The notes beneath the pieces were generated by a model. That model ran no database searches and had not been told where the DNA came from. It saw only the letters and a program-made list of their open reading frames with translations. DNA of 64,000 bases from Burkholderiales bacterium (GTDB lineage Bacteria; Pseudomonadota; Gammaproteobacteria; Burkholderiales; Burkholderiaceae_C), in assembly GCA_016213205.1 (NCBI GenBank), contig JACRAZ010000063.1, forward strand, positions 1-64,000, written 5' to 3'. How positions within the stretch are numbered: position 1 is the first letter of the stretch; every line of letters begins with the position of its first letter. The position numbers and the translations under genes were made by a program. Below are positions 58,560-64,000 of the stretch, in pieces.

Positions 58560-59190
58560 CACCGGCACGCCACCCGATACCGGGCCCGGCCCTGCCCCGC
58601 AGGCCGGGGGCGCGGCCGGGCCGCAGCGCCGGCCGGGCTCGCCGGGCGAGCTGTTCCGCGTGTTCAACCGCCTCGCGCTGCAGGGCTTCGGCGGCGTGCT
58701 GCCGATCGCCCACCGCGAGCTGGTCGAGCGCGAGCAGTGGATGAGCCCGCAGCAATTCCTCGAACTGCTGGCGCTGGGCCAGGTGCTGCCGGGGCCGAAC
58801 ATCGTGAACATGTCGATCATCTTCGGCGACCGCCACTTCGGCCTGCGTGGTGCCCTGGCCGCCAGCGCCGGGCTGCTGACGGTGCCATTGCTGATCGTGC
58901 TGGTGCTGATGCTGGCGTACCAGCAGTTCGCCAGCCAGGCGCTGGTGGTGGGTGCGCTGCGCGGCATGGGCGTGGTGGCCGCGGGGCTGGTGATCGCCAC
59001 CGCGCTGAAGCTGCTCCCCACGCTGAAGAAGAACCCGCTGGGCCTGCCGCTGGGCCTGCTGTTCGGCGCGCTGGCGCTGGTGATGGTGGGCCTGCTGCGC
59101 TGGCCGATGGTGTGGGTGGTGCTGGGCCTGGGCGCGGTGGCCATGGCGCTGGCCTGGCGGCGCATTGCCGCGGTGGAGCGCGCGTCGTGA
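58552..59190 (+). CDS. chrA: Chromate transporter, N-terminal-type half (ChrA)
   Basis: A 212-residue half-length CHR protein. FNRLALQGFGGVLPIAHRELVE and LALGQVLPGPNIVNMSIIFGD are the ChrA hallmark segments, followed by helices. The N-terminal 30 residues are Pro/Gly-rich and cytoplasmic. It would export chromate as part of a pair with the next gene. Overlaps the MFS gene by 8 bases and the second half by 4. Confidence 0.92.
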   Translation: MADTGTPPDTGPGPAPQAGGAAGPQRRPGSPGELFRVFNRLALQGFGGVLPIAHRELVEREQWMSPQQFLELLALGQVLPGPNIVNMSIIFGDRHFGLRGALAASAGLLTVPLLIVLVLMLAYQQFASQALVVGALRGMGVVAAGLVIATALKLLPTLKKNPLGLPLGLLFGALALVMVGLLRWPMVWVVLGLGAVAMALAWRRIAAVERAS

Positions 59191-59783
59191 GCGCCGACGC
59201 CGGCATCACGGCCACCCTGGCTCCCACGCTGGCGATGCTGGGCCTGCACGGCCTGGGCTGGGGCCAGCTGCTGCAGCTGCTGGGGCACTTCATGCTGCTG
59301 TCGATGCTGGCCGTGGGCGGCGCGATCACCACCGCGCCGGACATGCAGCGTTACCTGGTGCACCAACAGGGCTGGCTCAGCGATGCGCAGTTCACCGCGT
59401 CGGTGGCCATCGCCCAGTCGGCACCGGGGCCCAACATCCTGTTCGTCGCGCTGGTGGGCCTGAACGTGGCCGGGCTCGCCGGGCTGCTGGCCACGATGGT
59501 GGGCATCCTGTTGCCCTCGTCGCTGCTGGCCTGGGGCGTGGGCCGCTTGCGCCGGCAGCGGCGCGACGCGATCGCGCTGCGCGCCTTCACCGCCGGGCTG
59601 ACACCGCTGACGCTGGGCCTGCTGGTGTCCACCGGCTGGGTGCTGCTGGCGCCCACGCGGGCGCACTGGGGCAGCGCGGTGCTGGTGCTGCTGACGGTGG
59701 TGGTAATGCTGCGCACCAAGCTCAGCCCGCTGTGGCTGATTGCGCTGGGCGCCGTGGCCGGCATGCTGGGCCTGACGGGATGA
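59187..59783 (+). CDS. chrA: Chromate transporter, second half (ChrA)
   Basis: A 198-residue half-length CHR protein with its own hallmark segment SAPGPNILFVALVGLNVAG and a GGAITTAPDMQRYL start. GTG start overlaps the first half (GTGA). The two short genes together correspond to one full-length ChrA; short paired CHR genes are known. The 194 bases after it up to imuB show nothing. Confidence 0.9.
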   Translation: MSADAGITATLAPTLAMLGLHGLGWGQLLQLLGHFMLLSMLAVGGAITTAPDMQRYLVHQQGWLSDAQFTASVAIAQSAPGPNILFVALVGLNVAGLAGLLATMVGILLPSSLLAWGVGRLRRQRRDAIALRAFTAGLTPLTLGLLVSTGWVLLAPTRAHWGSAVLVLLTVVVMLRTKLSPLWLIALGAVAGMLGLTG

Positions 59784-59977
59784 TGGGGCTGGGTGGGGTG
59801 CACGACCTGCCGCTGTTCATCGGCGCGGCGCTGCGGCCGCACACGACACCCGGCGCCGAGCGGGCCCTGGTCGGCGCATGCAGCGGCAAACCGCGGCAGC
59901 AGGCGCCGCTTGGCGGCAGCGCTTGACGTTGCACGCAGGGGCTCGATGGCCAGCCCGCAGGGCTGCAGGGCGCCTGC

Positions 59978-61510
59978 TCAGCCAAACCGGCCCTGCAGGA
60001 ACCAGCCGCCCCCCTGCCCGTGCAGCATCGGCTCGCGCGGGCAGAACAGCCACACCAGCGCACCATCGGGCAGGCCGGCGATGAAGTAGTCACGCAGGAC
60101 CAGATCGTCGTCCCACCAGCCGGTTTCGATGCGCTCGGGCCCTGCCAGCAGCAACAACGGCTGGCCATCGAGCCAGGGCACGCCGGCGTGCTCGGCCAGG
60201 GGCTGGGGCTCGGGCAGCAGCCACACCGGGCGGAGGATCGTCTCGGGCAGGGCCGAGGGCGCCGATGGGGGCGCGGCCGATGCCACCGCGGCGGCATCGG
60301 CCGGCTCGGCGCGGGTGGCGCGCTCGGGGCGGTGGTCCTCGATGGCGCGCAGGCGGCACACCTGCTCGCGGCCAAGCCGGGCCTGCAGGCGCTCGACCAG
60401 GCGGGCCAGGCCCGTGCGCTCGCTCGTGCGGCTGGGAAACAGCTCGGCATTGGGCGGCGTGCCGGCCACCAGGGCATCGCATTGCAGGCTGAGTTCGAGC
60501 GCGGGCGCCGGCAGCGGCAGCCGGGCCAGGCGTTCGGCCAGCAGCTGCTGCAGGTGGGCGGCATCGGCGGCCGGCTCGGCCAGCGCGATCTCGAGGGTGC
60601 TGCGCGCGGGCACGCTGTCGTCGCCCCGATGCCGCCGCTCGTGGTGCATGCACAGCGTGAAGCGGGCGATGCGGCCGTGCCGGGCCTGGGCCCAGGCCAC
60701 CAGCCGTGCCAGCAGCGCCTGCGCGCCGGTGAGCACCTGGGCGCTGGTGTCGGCGCGGGCAAACAGCTCGAGCCGGCTGTCGAAACGCGGCGGCAGTGCC
60801 AGCCAGCGGTGCGGCTCGGGTGCATCGCCCCGGGCACGGTCGAGTGCCTGCAGCAGTTCGGCCCCGAAGCGGCGCGCCAGCCCCGAGCGCGGCAATGCCC
60901 GCAGATCGGCCAGCGTGTGCAGGCCCATGCCCTGCAGCGCCTGCCAGTGCTCGCGCCCGGGGCCGAGCAGCCAGACCGGGGCTTCATCGAGCAGGTGGCG
61001 CAGCGCGTCGACCCCGCTGCTGTGCGGGCCCTGGGCCAGGTCGTCACGCCAGCGTGCCAGCAGCGCCGCCCCCAGCGCGGTGGGGGCGGTGGCCAACTGC
61101 AGCCGGTGGCCCAGCGGCTGCAAGGTCTGCCGCAGCCGGCCCAGCAGGGCCGCCAGGCCACCGAAGTAGCGCAGGCTGGCCTGCACTTCCAGCCGCACCC
61201 CGGTGGGCTGCGGCCCGGGCTCCAGTGCCACCGAAGGCGTGAAGGCCAGCGCCGCATGGGCCACGGCACGCAGGGCCTGCGCATCACGCCAGGCATCGGC
61301 CTGGCCCAGCACCAGATCGGGCAGCAGCGCCAGCGCGGTGGCGCGCTGGATGCCGGGGCGAACACCGTGCGCCAGCGCTGCGGCATCGGCCTGCACGATG
61401 CAGTGATGGCCATCGACCAGCGCCACCGGGCGGCCGGCCTCGGCCGGGCCCAGCGTGGGCACGAAGGCCTCCAGCGACAGCTGTGGCAGGTGCAGGCCGA
61501 TCCACAGCAT
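59978..61510 (-). CDS. imuB: ImuB, inactive Y-family polymerase homologue
   Basis: A 510-residue Y-family-like protein. The opening LHLPQLSLEAF and the VRLEVQASLRYFGG segment lack the catalytic acids of true Y polymerases, as in ImuB, which serves as a beta-clamp-binding adaptor. The little-finger part and an Ala-rich linker follow. It should recruit DnaE2 for SOS mutagenesis. It is 56 bases after imuA on the same strand; no dnaE2 gene follows. Confidence 0.9.
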   Translation of the reverse strand: MLWIGLHLPQLSLEAFVPTLGPAEAGRPVALVDGHHCIVQADAAALAHGVRPGIQRATALALLPDLVLGQADAWRDAQALRAVAHAALAFTPSVALEPGPQPTGVRLEVQASLRYFGGLAALLGRLRQTLQPLGHRLQLATAPTALGAALLARWRDDLAQGPHSSGVDALRHLLDEAPVWLLGPGREHWQALQGMGLHTLADLRALPRSGLARRFGAELLQALDRARGDAPEPHRWLALPPRFDSRLELFARADTSAQVLTGAQALLARLVAWAQARHGRIARFTLCMHHERRHRGDDSVPARSTLEIALAEPAADAAHLQQLLAERLARLPLPAPALELSLQCDALVAGTPPNAELFPSRTSERTGLARLVERLQARLGREQVCRLRAIEDHRPERATRAEPADAAAVASAAPPSAPSALPETILRPVWLLPEPQPLAEHAGVPWLDGQPLLLLAGPERIETGWWDDDLVLRDYFIAGLPDGALVWLFCPREPMLHGQGGGWFLQGRFG

Positions 61511-61566
61511 GGTGTTGGCAAAACCCGCAGGCCCGTGCGCGTGGCAGGCGTGGCACTGCGCGGCGC

Positions 61567-62559
61567 TCAGCGCGCGGCGTGGCGCACCGCCACCCCGGCC
61601 GCGGCCGCCTGCTGGGCCTGCTGCAGCGCCTGCCGCTGCAGCCCGCGCTCGTGCAGCCCCGGGCTCAGCACCGGCGGCAAGGCCAGGCGCAGCGGCTGCG
61701 CCAGCGGTGGCCCGCGGCGCTTGAGCATGCGCAGCGAGAGTTCGTCGAAGCCGCCGGCCTGCAGCAGCAGGCGCAGCGGTGCGGCGCTGGGCCGCTGGCG
61801 CGCCTCGCCCTCGCGGAACACGAACACCGGCCCGTCATGCGCCTGCGCGGCCAGTTGCAGCCGGCGCAGCGCATCGGCCTTCAGCGAGGCCGGCAGCCAG
61901 GCCAGCACGGCCGCGACATGGCCGCTCTTGAGCGCCTGCTCCAGCGCCCACAGCACATCGGCACTCGGCAGCCATTGGCGCAGCGGGTGGGGCCGGGCGG
62001 GGGCGGGCCGCCCGCGCTCAGCCGGCATGGGCGTTGGCCGCCCGGGCTCAGCCGGCATGGGCGTTGGCCGCCCATGGGGTGCCCGCCCCCGCACCACCAG
62101 CCAGGGCCGGGCGTCCACGCCCAGCTCGGCCAGCGCCTGCGCATACAGCCCGGCCGGCGGGTCGAACAGCATCACGCAGCGCGGGCCCCCGGCTTCGGCC
62201 CCGGCCTGGGTTCCGGCCGACAGGCCGGAGCGGGCCAGCGCGGCCAAGGCCGGGGCCAGCAGGCGCAGTTCACCCAGCCCAGGGTGCGGCAGCAGCAGTT
62301 CGGTGAGCACCCGGTGTGGCCAGCCGCCGCCGGGCAGTTCGGCATCGAGCGCGGCAAATCCGCTGGGCGTGACCCCCTGCACCCCATGGCCCAGCTGATG
62401 GGCACGCCAGACGGCCGGGTGCAGCGCTTCCGGCGAAGGCAGGAACAAGGGGGGCGTGGTGCGCTCGCCCGGTTCATCGGCCGGCACGGCAGCGGCTGCC
62501 GCTGCCCGTCCGGAGGGCGGGGGCACCGGGTCGTCGAAGAACGGCAGCGACAGGTTCAT
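61567..62559 (-). CDS. imuA: ImuA, SOS translesion RecA-like protein
   Basis: A 330-residue RecA/SulA-like protein. HRLGHG-like and ELPGGGWPHRVLTELLL segments fit ImuA, the first gene of imuA-imuB. A 10-residue tandem repeat GRPTPMPAE(P/R) lies in its middle. ATG at 62559 sits at the end of a structured repeat, with a LexA box 85 bases upstream. Its RecA-like fold has no clear Walker A. Confidence 0.87.
   Translation of the reverse strand: MNLSLPFFDDPVPPPSGRAAAAAAVPADEPGERTTPPLFLPSPEALHPAVWRAHQLGHGVQGVTPSGFAALDAELPGGGWPHRVLTELLLPHPGLGELRLLAPALAALARSGLSAGTQAGAEAGGPRCVMLFDPPAGLYAQALAELGVDARPWLVVRGRAPHGRPTPMPAEPGRPTPMPAERGRPAPARPHPLRQWLPSADVLWALEQALKSGHVAAVLAWLPASLKADALRRLQLAAQAHDGPVFVFREGEARQRPSAAPLRLLLQAGGFDELSLRMLKRRGPPLAQPLRLALPPVLSPGLHERGLQRQALQQAQQAAAAGVAVRHAAR
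62006..62065 (-). repeat. 30-bp tandem repeat inside imuA
   Basis: Two units of 30 bases (62006-62035, 62036-62065) differ at one base and are followed by the first 9 bases of a third. They add ten residues per unit in frame (GRPTPMPAE-P/R), so copy number could vary without breaking the gene. Confidence 0.85.
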
Positions 62560-62630
62560 CAGGACCGCCCGGCCGTTCCGAAGGTCCTGAGCACCCCTTT
62601 GGGGGGCCGCGAACGAAGTGAGCTGGGGGG
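62559..62630 (-). repeat. Structured intergenic repeat, copy B
   Basis: Minus-strand copy of the element at 55192-55260. Hairpins: GCACCCC with GGGGGGC around 62591-62607, and TCAGGACC (62559-62566) with GGTCCTGA (62583-62590). The end of the second stem contains the A of the imuA start codon. Confidence 0.75.
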
Positions 62631-62643
62631 CACCATGAAGGAA

Positions 62644-62659
62644 CTGTAGTTTTATCCAG
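62644..62659 (-). promoter_or_regulatory. LexA (SOS) box upstream of imuA
   Basis: On the minus strand CTG-GATAAAACTA-CAG is an exact CTG-N10-CAG LexA box, 85 bases before the imuA start. Its core GATAAAA matches box 1 of lexA. This puts imuA-imuB in the SOS regulon. It also lies 138 bases from the divergent msbA-type start. Confidence 0.85.
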
Positions 62660-62797
62660 TATCGCTGGCAAGCCCTGCCGGGCCGCCCCCGGCGGTGCGC
62701 CCACCCCAGCCGGTGCGCCCTGCCGGGCCACGGGACGGACGGGGCCGATAATCCCCGCCTGCCCCGCGCCCGGCGCCGGCGCCCACACACCCCCTTC

Positions 62798-64000
62798 ATG
62801 CCCACCCTGCTGCAACGCCTGGCCCGCATCGCCCCTTACTTCCGCCAGGAACGGCTGGGCATGGCCCTGGCGCTGCTGGGTTCGCTGATTGGCGCCATCA
62901 CCGAACCGATGGTGGGCGACCTGCTGCGGCGCCTGCTCGACAGCGGCTTCCAGGACCGCACGCTGCCGCTGTGGGCGGTGCCGGTGGCCATCGTCGGGCT
63001 GTTCGGTGTGCGCGGCGTGGCCGGCTACATCGCGCAGGTGGCGCTGTCGTGGTCGGCCCAGCGCGGGCTGCAGCGGCTGCGCGAGCAGTTGTTCCAGCGC
63101 CTGCTCACCGCCGCGCCGGCGATGTTCGGCGAACGCTCGGCCAGCCACCTGACCAACACCGTGGTCTACGAAACCCAGACCGGCGCCACGCTGCTGGTGG
63201 GGGCCGTGCTCACGCTGGTGCGCGATTCGCTCACGCTGGTGGCGCTGCTGGTCTACCTGCTGTGGCTGAACTGGAAGCTCACGCTGTTCGTGGGCGTGAT
63301 GTTCCCGGCCGTGGCCTGGGTGATGCGCACCATCGGCCGCCGCCTGCACCGCCTCACGCGCGAGGGCCAGGACGCCACCGACGCGCTGGCCTACGTGGTG
63401 GAGGAAAACGCGCTGGCCTGGCGCACCGTGCGCATGCATGGCGCTGCCGCCTCGCAGGCGCAGCGCTTCGGCCACCACGCGGTGCGGCTGCGCCGGGTGC
63501 AGCTGAAGATCGCCGCCGCCGGCGCGGCCTTGACGCCGCTGACGCAGATCCTCGCCGCGCTGGCCCTGTCGGCGGTGGTGACGCTGGCGCTGTGGCAAAG
63601 CCAGCAGACCGGCGCCACCGTGGGCAGCTTCGTCGCCTTCGTCACCACCATGCTGATGCTGGTGGCCCCGGTCAAGCACCTGTCGGACGTGAGCGCGCAG
63701 CTCACGCGCGGGCTGGTGGCCATCGAACGCGGGCTGGCGTTGATCGACGATTGCCCGCCCGAGCACGGCGGCCCGCACGACACCGGCCGCGCACGCGGCC
63801 AGATCACGCTGCAGGCGGTGGGGCTGCGCTACCGCGACGACCAGTCGCCCGCGCTGGAAGGCCTGAGCCTCGAGATCCCGCCGGGCCAGATCGTCGCGCT
63901 GGTGGGCCCTTCGGGCGCGGGCAAGACCTCGCTGATCAACCTGCTGCCGCGCTTCATCGAGCCGACCGACGGCCGCATCACGCTGGACGGCGTGGCCCTG
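62798..64000 (+). CDS. msbA: MsbA-type lipid A flippase, 3' end beyond the window
   Basis: A 401-residue N-terminal part runs to the edge. Six membrane helices span about residues 15-300, then the ABC domain starts with GQITLQAVGLRYRD and Walker A GPSGAGKTS near residue 370. It matches MsbA-type exporters that flip lipid A-core across the inner membrane. ATG at 62798 gives the usual start TLLQRLARIAPYF. The signature motif and Walker B lie outside the window. Confidence 0.88.
   Translation, partial: MPTLLQRLARIAPYFRQERLGMALALLGSLIGAITEPMVGDLLRRLLDSGFQDRTLPLWAVPVAIVGLFGVRGVAGYIAQVALSWSAQRGLQRLREQLFQRLLTAAPAMFGERSASHLTNTVVYETQTGATLLVGAVLTLVRDSLTLVALLVYLLWLNWKLTLFVGVMFPAVAWVMRTIGRRLHRLTREGQDATDALAYVVEENALAWRTVRMHGAAASQAQRFGHHAVRLRRVQLKIAAAGAALTPLTQILAALALSAVVTLALWQSQQTGATVGSFVAFVTTMLMLVAPVKHLSDVSAQLTRGLVAIERGLALIDDCPPEHGGPHDTGRARGQITLQAVGLRYRDDQSPALEGLSLEIPPGQIVALVGPSGAGKTSLINLLPRFIEPTDGRITLDGVAL

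Noticed and set aside
59784-59977. Possible dnaE2 remnant after imuB
   Set aside because: No frame in this interval resembles a DnaE2 N-terminus.
62006-62065. Possible CRISPR-like repeat
   Set aside because: The units are directly adjacent with no spacers and lie in frame within imuA.

Overview
The window is a continuous stretch of a very GC-rich bacterial chromosome, most likely a betaproteobacterium of the order Burkholderiales (Rubrivivax/Leptothrix/Ideonella-like). The support is LexA boxes of the form CTG-N10-CAG, an smc-zipA-ligA neighbourhood, a dapC-dapD-dapE-prmB cluster, an ohrR-ohr pair with AATTG half sites, livKHMGF and many NTG-A 4-bp start/stop overlaps. No rRNA, tRNA, insertion sequence, phage gene or CRISPR array was found. 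Genes are packed tightly and no gene-free stretch exceeds 300 bases.

Layout. (1) 1-138: a 100-bp hairpin-forming repeat. (2) 138-8858, minus: an eight-gene fatty-acid operon read from 8858 down: enoyl-CoA hydratase/3-hydroxyacyl-CoA dehydrogenase, HD-domain protein, membrane-anchored M20 peptidase, thiolase, thioesterase, acyl-CoA dehydrogenase, a 64-residue membrane protein and an SDR oxidoreductase. (3) 9076-13446, minus: a large SNF2-type helicase. (4) 13536-20482, minus: acyl-CoA ligase, then a branched-chain-amino-acid-type ABC transporter (livK, terminator, livH-livM-livG-livF); LivF has Arg in place of the Walker A Lys. (5) 20725-26283: msrB, yciB, bolA, a periplasmic parvulin, a ybbA/tesA divergent pair and a chemoreceptor. 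(6) 26318-37547: the smc, zipA, ligA block with an M1 aminopeptidase between zipA and ligA, plus a permease and peptide deformylase downstream of ligA. (7) 37689-41350, minus: a solute-binding protein overlapping a hybrid histidine kinase, with no transporter. (8) 41445-48274, plus: queF, periplasmic peroxiredoxin, SET protein, then dapC-dapD-pilU-like-dapE-prmB. (9) 48305-55621: alcohol dehydrogenase, ABC-F protein, ohrR-ohr, asparaginase, lexA with two SOS boxes, a helix-hairpin-helix gene and two small related hypothetical genes. (10) 55733-59783: DUF1993 gene, then hydroxyacid dehydrogenase-MFS-chrA-chrA. (11) 59978-62559, minus: imuA-imuB SOS mutagenesis genes with a LexA box; an msbA-type exporter runs off the right edge.

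Together the genes describe a heterotroph that degrades fatty acids or similar acyl-CoAs, imports amino-acid-like substrates, handles oxidative and organic peroxide stress and has an SOS response. I found no clearly new multi-gene system. The strongest unexplained signals are a twice-occurring structured repeat with compensatory base changes that ends at a start codon both times (55192-55260 and 62559-62630), the terminal hairpin repeat at 9-108, the binding-protein/hybrid-kinase pair, and the tandem related small genes at 54732-55621.
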